Source: an uncultured Bacteroidales bacterium (lineage in GTDB: Bacteria; Bacteroidota; Bacteroidia; Bacteroidales; Paludibacteraceae). Taken from it: DNA of 33,211 nt. The translations under genes and the position numbers were made by a program. The notes beneath the pieces are model-generated. The model saw only the letters and a program-made list of their open reading frames with translations, did not search any database and was not told the DNA's origin. Below are positions 1-8,484 of the stretch, in pieces (the first letter of the stretch is position 1; each line of letters opens with the position of its first letter). The stretch spans positions 1 to 33,211 of the forward strand of contig CAIYOZ010000108.1 in assembly GCA_903927945.1 (NCBI GenBank), written 5' to 3'.

Positions 1-124
1 CTGATTATCAGTGATTTTACCAAACAAATATGCTGTTCTTTTGTTGTATATCAATCAATTATATTACTTGCGAAAGTTCAGCTAATTACAATAAACTTAA
101 AAACTCAATTAAACAAATACATAC

Positions 125-205
125 TAACCAATCAACTCAGTCAGCCCCACCAACCCAATCAACTTATTTAACTTATTTAACTTAATCAACTTAATCAACC
201 AATCC
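125..205. repeat. Nonamer tandem array (9 units) abutting a stop codon
   Basis: Nine consecutive 9-bp units lie in perfect register. They include AACTTATTT twice, AACTTAATC twice, AACCCAATC and AACCAATCC. The last unit ends at the base before the aminotransferase stop codon (206-208 on the minus strand), so in the transcript the array starts directly after the stop. Bases 1-124 are AT-rich and show nothing recognisable. Function unknown. Confidence 0.8.
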
Positions 206-1405
206 CTAAATCGTCTTTCCCGGATATACTTCCAGTGCTTTCCCAAGTATGATCAGTGCATGTTTCAGTTCTTCCTTATCGAGCACATACGCAATACGGA
301 CTTCATCCTTGCCAAGGCCATCCACGGTATAAAAGCCTGATGCAGGAGCCATCATGATGGTATACCCTTCATATTCAAAGTCAGAAAGAAGCCACGCACA
401 AAACTTATCGGCATCATCTACAGGCAAGCGTGCCACGGTATAAAATGCACCCATGGGTATCGGTGAATAAACGCCCGGTAAGCGGTTCAGACCATCAATC
501 AGAAACTTACGACGCTCCACATATTCGTTATACATCTCTAGCATGTACTCAGGTGGAGTATTCATGGCAGCTTCCGAAGCAATCTGACCCAATAATGGAG
601 GACTCAGTCGCGCCTGACAGAATTTGATAACGTTTTTGCGTACTTCCTTATTCTTAGTCACCAAGGCTCCAATTCGAACACCGGTCATGCTGTATCTTTT
701 TGAAACAGAATCAATCAACACCACATTTTCCTCAATACCATCCAAATGGAAAGCAGAGATATAGGGTGCACCTGTATAGCAGAACTCACGGTATACTTCG
801 TCTGAGAAGAGATACAGGTCATACTTCTTTACCAGATCACGTATTTTGTTCATCTCGGAGCGGGTGTATAAATATCCGGTGGGATTATTTGGATTGCATA
901 TGAGGATACCCTTTGTTTTAGAAGTAATCAATTCCTCAAATCTTTCTACGGATGGCAATGCAAAACCTTCTTCAATGGACGAAACCACAGGACGTACCAC
1001 TGCACCGGCTGCTATGGCAAAAGCGGTATAGTTGGCATAGGCAGGTTCGGGAACGATAATCTCATCACCCGGATCAAGGCAGCTCATGAAGGCAAAGTTC
1101 ACTGCTTCGGAACCGCCGGTAGTGATAATAATATCATCTTCGGTCACATCGATATTGAAGGTATGATAGTAAGCCGCCAGTTTTGTCCTCAGGCTTTTGA
1201 TGCCATCACTGGGGCTGTATTCAAGCACAGTACGGTCGATATTCCTGATCGCATCCAGCGCTACCTGAGGTGTTTTCAAATCGGGCTGTCCGATATTGAG
1301 ATGATACACTTTGATACCGCGAGCTTTAGCTTTATCAGATAGGGGAACCAATTTACGTATTGGTGATTCGGGCATTGCCTGCCCTCGAAGAGAGGTGTGT
1401 GGCAT
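206..1405 (-). CDS. PLP-dependent class I/II aminotransferase
   Basis: This is a fold-type I aminotransferase of the aspartate/aromatic group, transferring an amino group from an amino acid to a 2-oxoacid in the cytoplasm. Visible landmarks are NPNNPTG at 171-177, SDEVY at 201-205 (Asp202 and Tyr205 contact the cofactor), the PLP-binding Lys236 in SVSKRYSMTG, and a late Arg370 in VRIAYVL for the substrate carboxylate. At 399 residues it has the usual length. The first ATG is used here; Met11 (MPESPIRKL) is an equally good start because homology begins about there. A TAATTTTG -7 word lies upstream, so its 5' leader would contain the heptamer array at 1412-1453. Substrate cannot be told from sequence; aspartate is a reasonable guess. 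Confidence 0.93.
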   Translation of the reverse strand: MPHTSLRGQAMPESPIRKLVPLSDKAKARGIKVYHLNIGQPDLKTPQVALDAIRNIDRTVLEYSPSDGIKSLRTKLAAYYHTFNIDVTEDDIIITTGGSEAVNFAFMSCLDPGDEIIVPEPAYANYTAFAIAAGAVVRPVVSSIEEGFALPSVERFEELITSKTKGILICNPNNPTGYLYTRSEMNKIRDLVKKYDLYLFSDEVYREFCYTGAPYISAFHLDGIEENVVLIDSVSKRYSMTGVRIGALVTKNKEVRKNVIKFCQARLSPPLLGQIASEAAMNTPPEYMLEMYNEYVERRKFLIDGLNRLPGVYSPIPMGAFYTVARLPVDDADKFCAWLLSDFEYEGYTIMMAPASGFYTVDGLGKDEVRIAYVLDKEELKHALIILGKALEVYPGKTI

Positions 1406-1411
1406 TTTGGT

Positions 1412-1453
1412 CAGTTATCGGTTATCAGTCATCAGGGAACAGTTATCAGTTAA
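1412..1453. repeat. Heptamer tandem array (CAGTTAT type)
   Basis: Six 7-bp units lie in register: CAGTTAT, CGGTTAT, CAGTCAT, CAGGGAA, CAGTTAT, CAGTTAA. The array ends six bases from the annotated aminotransferase start codon and lies downstream of a likely promoter, so it should be transcribed in the 5' leader. Confidence 0.75.
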
Positions 1454-1503
1454 CTATTTCAGGTTGATTTAATGGCTGAAATTCATATTATTAATTATCG
1501 CTG

Positions 1504-1511
1504 CAAAATTA
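1504..1511 (-). promoter_or_regulatory. Bacteroidetes -7 promoter word for the aminotransferase
   Basis: On the minus strand this reads TAATTTTG, matching the Bacteroidetes consensus TAnnTTTG. It lies about 100 bases before the aminotransferase start. No convincing -33 TTTG is seen, so confidence is moderate. Confidence 0.45.
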
Positions 1512-1540
1512 GTGAAATTAACCCGATTAAAAAAGGATTA

Positions 1541-1624
1541 GTAAGTAGTATGTAGTCGGTAGTCGGTAGTTAATAGTAAGTAGTCGGTAGTAGGAAGTCG
1601 GTAGTAAGTAGTGGATAGTATGAA
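1541..1624. repeat. Heptamer tandem array (GTCGGTA type, 12 units)
   Basis: Twelve 7-bp units run without a phase slip. All begin with GT; GTCGGTA occurs four times and GTAAGTA three times. It is in inverted orientation relative to the array at 1740-1802, leaving about 115 bp of unremarkable AT-rich DNA between them. Confidence 0.85.
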
Positions 1625-1739
1625 TTAAGTTCTTGATTCAGTCAGGTTTATATTATTGTAAGTTAACTCCAATAATGCTTAATCTATACGTTTATATCTA
1701 TTCAAATTACCGTTTAAAATTTAATTCAATTCAATAAAC

Positions 1740-1802
1740 TACTGACTACAAAACTTCTACCCACTACTGACTACTGACTTCCTACTACCGACTTCCTACT
1801 AT
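1740..1802. repeat. Heptamer tandem array (TGACTAC / CTACTAC type) overlapping a stop codon
   Basis: Nine 7-bp units in register, including TGACTAC, TGACTTC, CTACTAC and CGACTTC. Their reverse complements (GTAGTCA, GAAGTCG, GTAGTAG) resemble the units at 1541-1624. The last unit overlaps the stop codon of the TonB-dependent receptor (1799-1801). Confidence 0.8.
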
Positions 1803-4276
1803 TTCAAGTCTACCATTACCTTCAGGTTTAGCTGGCGGCCTGTGAGAAAATTTGGTACCGCCAGTTTATGATTGGACACATCGGTTACCCAATAGTATGA
1901 ATTGACATTTTGAAAATCAAGCAGATTAAAGACTTCCACGTTCAGCCAGATATTCTTTACGTGTTTTAGCCACGATTTGTTCATCAGTTGATCGGTTCCA
2001 TTCACCAGCACCCGGGAAGCACCTATGTCGACCCGTCGATAGGGAGGATTCCGAAAAGCAGTACGATATTCGATATTATTAGGCGGACCGAAAGGAAGCC
2101 CGTCGGACCATACAAACTTCAATTGCATTTTATACTTCGGATTGTTCGGCAGATAGTCCTGAAACAAGGTGGAAAATGTATAGCGTTGTTCACTTGGGCT
2201 GGATACCCATCCCGGATAAATACGTGGCCCAGTCACTACATTTCCATTTGCATCCAGGCTGTGGCTGATATATGAATCCCCGATAATGTTTTGTTTCGAA
2301 TTCATCAATGAAAGGTTGATCCATGATTCAGCACCCGGAACCAATTCACCATTCAGTTTAAAATCCACCCCTGCAGTATAGGCTTTTGCATCATTTTTTC
2401 CTGAATACACTATTTGTACATTATCCACGCTATAGGAAATCACCCTGTCAGCTAATTTCAAATAAGCTTCGCTGGTAAATTTAAAAGGGCGACCACCCGC
2501 CCTGAAATAATAGTCACCCCCTAATACAAAATGGAGGGATCGCTCAGCTTTGATATGATTGTTGAGTTGAACCCTCACATTTCCTTGTGCGTCGGTCAAT
2601 GTATCCCGGATTTCCTTATAGAATGGCGCCTGGTAATATACACCGGTGGCAAAACGGAAACTGAAATCACGTTTCCAATGGGGAAGATAAGAGACTGCAA
2701 AACGGGGACTGATCAACAATTCCCGATTGAAAGTCCAGTAACTGGCCCGCAACCCTCCGGTTACTGAAAATGCACCAGCCTCTGTATTCCATTTGTAAGT
2801 ATCCTGGAAGAAAGCTGCCGACCGCCACGAGGATAATGTCGTGTCCGATTTTAAATTGTAGTATAGATTAACCAGCTTATTGGTCAGTGGAAGTGAATAT
2901 CCTGCTGAGTCACGCATTTCCCACTCCCCTTTCTTATCTGATATTTGTTCATTCTGGATACTGACACCCCATTTCATTTTATGACCGTCCACATCATATT
3001 CCCCGAGGTGGCCTATATTGCTTACATACGCATTCAACATGTTACGCGCATGTTGTTGATACCTGCCTACCCCCAGCGAAGCACCGGTTTGTTTCGTGGG
3101 GTCAGGATCCACCTTTACTTCACTGAGCACATAATCGCCCAGGATATCATAGGTTTCACTCTCGTTAGTGTAAAATGAAGATCCAAGCAGGCTCAGTTTC
3201 ATACCTTTCACCGGTTTGTAATTCAGGGTCAATGCACCAAAAGATGTACGGAATAAATCCTGCTCCTGCCCTTCGAAAAACACGGTAAGCTTACGTCCAT
3301 CGGTATAGGTACCAAAAGTTGTTTCACGGGTTTGGGGGACAAACTGATAGGAATTCTGGGAAAAGTTTCCTAAGAAAGTCAATTCTAATTTCTTATTCAG
3401 TTGATAGGTCATGTAGGTTTGATAGTCGAAGAAAGCTGGAGTGTATTCAGCCTTGGTATCCAGCGTTCCGAGCAGGTATGCCGAGGTCTTGTACCGAAAT
3501 CCGTGCATCATAGTAAACTTGTCATTGGCTGTACCCACATAGGCAGACGCGCCCAATAAACTGACCGAACCCGTAGCCTCAAACTCCGTGGGTTTCTTAT
3601 ACTGAATATCGAGTACGGATGACATCTTGTCTCCGTATTTGGCATCATAACCCCCTGCCGAGAAAGCCACATTCTGAACCATATCCGGGTTGATAAAGCT
3701 CAATCCTTCCTGTTGGCCCGAACGGATCAACAACGGACGGTATACTTCAATCCCATTGACATATACGGCGTTCTCATCAAAATTTCCACCCCGTACGTTG
3801 TATTGCGAACTTAGTTCATTGCTCGAACTGACTCCGGCGAAGGTGATCAACAGTGATTCAATTCCACCGGCAGCATTCGGCATGATCCTGAATTTTCCTG
3901 GATCAAGCATATCCAATGTGGACGTTTGACGGCGTTGGCCTAAAATATTCACTTCCCCTATTTCTTTGGATAAGGCTGGCAGAACCACCGATATCTGGAC
4001 AACCTGTTGGTGGGGATGAATAGTATGTTTAATGGTTTGGTATCCAAGCATGGAATAGACCAGGGTAGCTGAGTCCTTTACGTTCATGGTCAACTCGTAA
4101 TACCCGTTTTGATTGGTATTGGTTCCTACGGCAGTGTTTGCAAAAAATACGCTGGCAAATTCAATACCCCGGTTATTGGAATCGATCACATACCCGTATA
4201 CCCGTACCTTGGATTGTGCCGACATACCCACTGAAAAAAGGAATATACTAAATAGAATGATGATTTTGTTCTTCAT
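1799..4276 (-). CDS. TonB-dependent outer-membrane receptor with CarboxypepD_reg-like domain
   Basis: An outer-membrane active transporter powered by TonB/ExbBD. Residues 1-20 are a signal peptide ending at MSAQ. About 24-105 form a carboxypeptidase-regulatory-like beta-sandwich (VRVYGYV to ISVVLP). About 118-230 form the plug domain, with the typical RGGNFDENAVYVNGIEVY stretch near 162-179. The rest is a beta-barrel. Length of 825 residues fits a non-SusC receptor, and no susD gene is adjacent. The substrate is not visible; the importer genes at 7.3-10.8 kb are about 3 kb away and need not be linked. A strong promoter (4374-4405) gives a leader of about 90 bases containing a small AGGGTT/AACCCT inverted repeat at 4304-4318. 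The stop codon lies inside a heptamer array. Confidence 0.93.
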   Translation of the reverse strand: MKNKIIILFSIFLFSVGMSAQSKVRVYGYVIDSNNRGIEFASVFFANTAVGTNTNQNGYYELTMNVKDSATLVYSMLGYQTIKHTIHPHQQVVQISVVLPALSKEIGEVNILGQRRQTSTLDMLDPGKFRIMPNAAGGIESLLITFAGVSSSNELSSQYNVRGGNFDENAVYVNGIEVYRPLLIRSGQQEGLSFINPDMVQNVAFSAGGYDAKYGDKMSSVLDIQYKKPTEFEATGSVSLLGASAYVGTANDKFTMMHGFRYKTSAYLLGTLDTKAEYTPAFFDYQTYMTYQLNKKLELTFLGNFSQNSYQFVPQTRETTFGTYTDGRKLTVFFEGQEQDLFRTSFGALTLNYKPVKGMKLSLLGSSFYTNESETYDILGDYVLSEVKVDPDPTKQTGASLGVGRYQQHARNMLNAYVSNIGHLGEYDVDGHKMKWGVSIQNEQISDKKGEWEMRDSAGYSLPLTNKLVNLYYNLKSDTTLSSWRSAAFFQDTYKWNTEAGAFSVTGGLRASYWTFNRELLISPRFAVSYLPHWKRDFSFRFATGVYYQAPFYKEIRDTLTDAQGNVRVQLNNHIKAERSLHFVLGGDYYFRAGGRPFKFTSEAYLKLADRVISYSVDNVQIVYSGKNDAKAYTAGVDFKLNGELVPGAESWINLSLMNSKQNIIGDSYISHSLDANGNVVTGPRIYPGWVSSPSEQRYTFSTLFQDYLPNNPKYKMQLKFVWSDGLPFGPPNNIEYRTAFRNPPYRRVDIGASRVLVNGTDQLMNKSWLKHVKNIWLNVEVFNLLDFQNVNSYYWVTDVSNHKLAVPNFLTGRQLNLKVMVDLK

Positions 4277-4373
4277 GCAAAGTGGATGTCGCTTCTGGAA
4301 ATAAGGGTTAAAAACCCTATTTTAACGGAAAAAACGGGGGTTTATTTTATACATTAAAACTTCTAATGAAATA

Positions 4374-4405
4374 CAAAGATACACTTTCTGTAAAAGTCTG
4401 GCAAA
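4374..4405 (-). promoter_or_regulatory. Bacteroidetes -33/-7 promoter of the TonB-dependent receptor
   Basis: On the minus strand TTTG (4405-4402) is followed after 20 bases by TATCTTTG (4381-4374). This matches the Bacteroidetes consensus TTTG-N19-21-TAnnTTTG and is the best complete promoter in the window. Transcription would start about 90 bases before the start codon. Confidence 0.7.
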
Positions 4406-4534
4406 TTGGAATTCATGCTGACTAAAATTAATCAATTCTAAAACATAATAATCCGTTGCTCACCGCTTAAATTCTTTGACTTAAACAATAAGCAGCCTCT
4501 CCATGCAGTACCTCTTGCCTTCCTCCGGAATAAT

Positions 4535-4660
4535 TCATGGACGGTCTTTAGATATCACATACATATTACATACATATCAGATATTTAAATCGGTATGTAA
4601 TATGTATGCATGTATTAAGTATGTCATGAGTATTTATTTAGTATTTTTTTCATAAAGCCC
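4535..4660. repeat. Palindromic intergenic element, copy 1
   Basis: The core is a perfect 16-bp inverted repeat (CATACATATTACATAC at 4558-4573, its complement at 4593-4608) around a 19-base loop. The core and flanks resemble the element at 12744-12922: shared GGTCTTTAGA on the left, a centre of the form ATATYTAAATNGGTATGTAAYAT, and TTTCAT...AAAG on the right. The outer arms are degenerate compared with copy 2. The remaining bases of the 4277-4755 spacer show only the receptor promoter. Confidence 0.65.
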
Positions 4661-4755
4661 CTCCAGGAAGAAGGTAGGACGATTCCACTATGCAGACTGG
4701 AGAAGAGGTGTCTTTTGTGGATTATCATTAACAGCCCGGTTCCCTGTATCGTTCT

Positions 4756-6753
4756 TTATTTCTTTATAAGTTTCTTCACCAAAATGCCCTCGACTGTGGT
4801 TATTTTCACAACATACTGTCCTTGAGGTAACCTAGCCATATTCACATAACTCCTGGCTGAAACTTGCTTGGATAGAAGCAGCACACCCGTTGAGTTGTAG
4901 ACTGACACTGTGACAGGTTTATCTACTGCATCAATATAGAAGCCTTCTGTTGCGGGATTAGGATATAAAATAAAATGGTCCTTGTCTGACAATTCGTTTA
5001 TCCCAGTTGGAGCCATTTCCACAATATGAGGAAAATCCTGCCATTGATTGGCTGCCTGGTAAAGAGCTTTAGAACCATAAGGGACATAAAGAGTTGAAAT
5101 TTGGGCTTCAAAAAACACACCATATGGATCCTGTGCGTGGACTGGATCTAAATATATGGGAATAGGTGAATATACATACACTGTGGGCAAATTCGTTCTG
5201 TAAAAAGCACCCCCTTTAATTGTAATAACAGAATTGGGAATTATTATGCTTGTTATACTGCTTTCTCCAAATGCTCCCCCTATCGATGTAACAGAATTCG
5301 GAATGACTACCTGGCCACTCAATCTGCTTCTATAAAAAGCCCAATCACCTATTGACGTAACCGAATTTGGAATCACAAATTTACCTGTCAATTCCAGACT
5401 AAAAAACCGACTGCTTTCAAAAGCACCAACATTTATCATGTTAAGGGAATTTGAAAGAGTTACGTCACTTAAATGATCGCAATACATAAAGGCATACTTT
5501 CCCATGGTTGTGACAGAATTTGGAAGAATAACACCCGGTAATCTTCTACAGAATGTAAATGCTGAGTCACCTATCGAAATAAGAGAATCCGGAAGATGAA
5601 TGTTTGATAATCTAGGACAATCATAAAATGCTGAATTACCTATCGATTGAAGAGAATTGGGTAATGTTATGGCCGTTAATCCAGTCCAATTTTCAAATGC
5701 GTAATCACCTATGGCAGTAATTGAGAGTGGCAAATAGACTGAAATTAATTTATTATCATAATAATATTCATGAAAGAATGCTTTTTGAGGAATAGCATTT
5801 GCCGGGTAGTAAACATTATCAGGGCCTGCTGTACCATGGGTACCGGTATAGGGGGAAATTGTTACATTTTTCAAATCGATCAGGTCCAGGGAAGGCATAC
5901 TATCACGCATGGTTTTAAAATCACGGGCATCCATGGTCCCGGTAAGTGTGAGTGAGTTTGTAACATTTTTATCAGCACTCGTGATAAGCTGTGCCAGCGT
6001 GCCGGCCGATAGTTGAATTGTTTTACCAACTATATTAAATCGACTATGGAATGCTATTTCAGCATTCGTTCGTTGAATCTTTGAAATATGAAGTTCATCC
6101 ATGTTTAAATAATCATTCATAAAAGCATCGATCATTGTATTATAATCATTATCAGTGGCGGGGAAATAAATAAATGTCTGTGATGGGGGAATCTGTGGTC
6201 TGAACGATTGTGCAGAAACCATATCCAACTGACCGTTCAGGTAAATTTTCGTTGAATCACCCCAACTAACGGCAATATGGGTCCAGGCATTTAACATCAC
6301 ACCGGAATTGCTCTTAAAATCATTACCCGGACTACCAACGTCAGTCATTACAATTTTTCCGATTGAATCCAGTCGTAGTTGGAAAACACCCCCTATATTG
6401 ATTAATCCTTTGCTATAAATATTGGGGAAAATCCACATTTCAATGGTTCCCCTCTTTCCCAAATCATAGGTTCCCTGATAAAGAATATAATTACCTTTTC
6501 CTTGAAAATTAACACACGTAGACAGACCCTCAGCACTTATGCTGTAACGAACATCTCCAATAACCTGACCTGAAGTAATTGAATCAAAATGATCCAACAA
6601 TACGGTATTGCTGTCCGGCGTTATCGGATTGACTGGAAATAGCAAATCGGCTTTTGAGTTCATGAGTCCTACTGAAAGGATAATGAAGCTCATATAGAGT
6701 TTTTTCCTATTGAAAAGATGATAAAGAAGAAGGATAGTTTTTTTCATAATCAT
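4756..6753 (-). CDS. LamG-like / BspA-type leucine-rich-repeat protein with T9SS sorting domain
   Basis: A predicted surface or secreted protein. After a long, Lys-rich leader (Met21 is another possible start giving a tighter signal peptide), residues of about 45-235 resemble a LamG/concanavalin-like lectin fold (DHFDS, then GTIEMWIFPN and AWTHIAVSWGD). About 330-565 hold BspA-type LRR_5 repeats of roughly 23 residues with the core LPNSLxSIGxxAF. The last 75 residues are a type A T9SS domain (ILYPNPATEGF ... YVVKITTVEG ... KKLIKK) that would direct export through the Por secretion system and be cleaved. Family knowledge suggests adhesion or glycan binding; no catalytic motif is visible. Confidence 0.85.
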   Translation of the reverse strand: MIMKKTILLLYHLFNRKKLYMSFIILSVGLMNSKADLLFPVNPITPDSNTVLLDHFDSITSGQVIGDVRYSISAEGLSTCVNFQGKGNYILYQGTYDLGKRGTIEMWIFPNIYSKGLINIGGVFQLRLDSIGKIVMTDVGSPGNDFKSNSGVMLNAWTHIAVSWGDSTKIYLNGQLDMVSAQSFRPQIPPSQTFIYFPATDNDYNTMIDAFMNDYLNMDELHISKIQRTNAEIAFHSRFNIVGKTIQLSAGTLAQLITSADKNVTNSLTLTGTMDARDFKTMRDSMPSLDLIDLKNVTISPYTGTHGTAGPDNVYYPANAIPQKAFFHEYYYDNKLISVYLPLSITAIGDYAFENWTGLTAITLPNSLQSIGNSAFYDCPRLSNIHLPDSLISIGDSAFTFCRRLPGVILPNSVTTMGKYAFMYCDHLSDVTLSNSLNMINVGAFESSRFFSLELTGKFVIPNSVTSIGDWAFYRSRLSGQVVIPNSVTSIGGAFGESSITSIIIPNSVITIKGGAFYRTNLPTVYVYSPIPIYLDPVHAQDPYGVFFEAQISTLYVPYGSKALYQAANQWQDFPHIVEMAPTGINELSDKDHFILYPNPATEGFYIDAVDKPVTVSVYNSTGVLLLSKQVSARSYVNMARLPQGQYVVKITTVEGILVKKLIKK

Positions 6754-7307
6754 ACAGTTTAGGAGAAGGTTAATAGAATCATTTTTTTATCTATTCTAAA
6801 TCAATGAAAGACTTGTATACTTCCTAAATTAATGACACTAAAGGATAAACGTGCTTCTATTTCAGGTTACGACTATCCCGAATGGTAGCATGCCCATTAA
6901 AAGTAGAGTACATGGAGGAATGGATTGGAACTTGGTTTTTGATATTAGTTTCTCAAAACAAAAGATGATCACATGAACCCGGGTGGTTAATGTGATTGAT
7001 TTCACAAACGAAACTATTAGTCGGTCATCGGTGAAATATCTGCTATTTTGAATTCGGTTGGACACAGTTCCAATAGCAATAAACATTGAATAAGAACCTA
7101 TAACCTTTGCTAAACAAGTAACAATCGTTTAAGTTTAGTATTTCACCAATATTCATTCTTAGTCCAGAAAGGTTTCATAGAAGTGTACCCTTGTGAATTT
7201 CTCTCAATCCTGAACAAATGATAGTGAAGAGATGAATGTATGTCAAAAAGAGTACAAGAGGAAGAGATGAAAATAAATAGTGAAGAAGTTGATTACATTG
7301 AATATGT
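6754..7307. other. 554-bp spacer without a convincing gene
   Basis: A 74-codon minus-strand frame at 6862-7086 lacks any recognisable motif or promoter and is probably spurious. Bases 7223-7285 show a faint heptad register: AGTGAAG recurs 56 bp apart and AGATGAA 42 bp apart, both multiples of 7. This may be a decayed relative of the other arrays. Nothing else is seen. Confidence 0.4.
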
Positions 7308-8285
7308 TCACTCAAACTGCTGTCCCAGTTCGTGGAGTAATTCCTCCACAGTGAAGATATCTTTATTGTTCATTGACCATCCCTGTTCAGTAACCAGTAT
7401 CTGAACCTCAGCATCCTGAACCACGACATAGCCTGCACGTGCCAATGCCCGAAGAGTCCAATACATGCGGGTTTTATCACCCGATACCCACACCTTGTTG
7501 GTCATGGGGTAATTCATGGAGAAATTGCCGTTGGAAGCATTGAAAAAGAAGGAATTGCTTTGGAACACCCGGTTGAAACTGCCGTTAAAGACCAGGTCTT
7601 CCGGCACACCACATTCAACGCCATGCTCGGAACTGATCAACCAGATACGGTCGGCAGCCTGGAGCGCCAGGTCGAGTTCGTGAGTAGAGAGCAGGATAGC
7701 CTTTTGGGTTTTATGGGCAAGTTTGTGCAGCAAAAGCATTATTTCCACGCGGTTTGGCAAGTCGAGATGAGCGGTTGGTTCGTCGAGCATGATAATGGGC
7801 GTATCTTGTGCCAGCGCCTTAGCTATCATAGCCCGCTGCCTTTCACCATCGGAGAGCTCGTTGATATTCTGATGCATTTTATGATCCATATGTACCATTT
7901 CAATGGCTTCACGAATAATGGCATCTTCTTCCTGCGTGATATTTCCCCACCAGTTGCTATGCGGATGACGGCCCAGGGACACCAGGTTGTAGACTGTAGT
8001 ATTCTCAACATCTACCCGTTCGGTAAGTACCAACGCGATCATCAATGCTTTCTGATGTTGCTTTAATTTTGTAATTTCTTTCCCATCAATCATTGATGTA
8101 CCTGCCAGAGATTTTTGAAGCCCCGTGAGCGTACGTAAAAGCGTAGACTTGCCACTCCCGTTCGGTCCAATCAAGCATACCAACTCCCCGGCCCGTAACT
8201 CCAGATCGAGACCTGACTGGATGACATCAGTCTTTCCTTTTTTGGAATAACCGATGGAGAGGTGTTGGGTGGTGAGGATTGACAT
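7308..8285 (-). CDS. ABC transporter ATP-binding protein, FecE/BtuD type, with C-terminal extension
   Basis: The ATPase subunit of an iron-chelate, haem or cobalamin importer, acting on the inner face of the membrane with the FecD-like permease encoded upstream. It shows Walker A GPNGSGKST (40-48), the ABC signature LSDGERQ (144-150), Walker B IIMLDEP (164-170) and the H-loop His202. At 325 residues it exceeds the usual 250-260: after about residue 240 there is an extra domain of about 85 residues (TRMYWTLRALARAGY, FTVEELLHEL) with no motif I recognise. Transcribed after btuF-like and fecD-like genes; a composite 9-mer/7-mer array lies just before its start. Confidence 0.9.
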   Translation of the reverse strand: MSILTTQHLSIGYSKKGKTDVIQSGLDLELRAGELVCLIGPNGSGKSTLLRTLTGLQKSLAGTSMIDGKEITKLKQHQKALMIALVLTERVDVENTTVYNLVSLGRHPHSNWWGNITQEEDAIIREAIEMVHMDHKMHQNINELSDGERQRAMIAKALAQDTPIIMLDEPTAHLDLPNRVEIMLLLHKLAHKTQKAILLSTHELDLALQAADRIWLISSEHGVECGVPEDLVFNGSFNRVFQSNSFFFNASNGNFSMNYPMTNKVWVSGDKTRMYWTLRALARAGYVVVQDAEVQILVTEQGWSMNNKDIFTVEELLHELGQQFE

Positions 8286-8292
8286 TTTCTTA

Positions 8293-8349
8293 AAAGTTTG
8301 AAAGGTTTGAAGAGTTTAAGAGTTCCGTGTTCTGCGTTCCGTGTTCGAC
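8293..8349. repeat. Composite nonamer-then-heptamer array
   Basis: Units of 8-9 bp (GTTTGAAAG, GTTTGAAGA, GTTTAAGA) pass directly into 7-bp units (GTTCCGT, GTTCTGC, GTTCCGT, GTTCGAC). The array ends seven bases from the fecE-like start codon. The same composite, starting with the identical GTTTGAAAG, stands before the symporter at 15212-15280. Confidence 0.8.
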
Positions 8350-8407
8350 GTTAAAGAGTATTGAAATTTAGCTGATTCCCAACTATTTATTATTTACCAG
8401 ATTAATT

Positions 8408-8484
8408 ACCACTATCAACCAGCTACTATCAGTACAGCTTGCACTTCCGACTACCAACTATAAACTACTAACTATAAACTAATT
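8408..8484. repeat. Heptamer tandem array (ACTATAA type) running into a stop codon
   Basis: Eleven 7-bp units in register, including ACTATAA twice, ACTACTA, ACTACCA and GCTACTA. The final unit overlaps the TAA stop of the fecD-like gene (8483-8485). Together with 8293-8349 it occupies most of the 197-bp spacer between permease and ATPase genes. Confidence 0.75.

Noticed and set aside
1541-1802. CRISPR array from regularly spaced repeats
   Set aside because: The units are 7 bp and contiguous with no spacers, and no cas gene is present.
1799-4276. SusC-type receptor of a polysaccharide utilisation locus
   Set aside because: Only 825 residues, no susD or glycoside hydrolase next to it.
6862-7086. 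74-codon minus-strand reading frame
   Set aside because: No motif, promoter or plausible neighbour; composition like spacer DNA.
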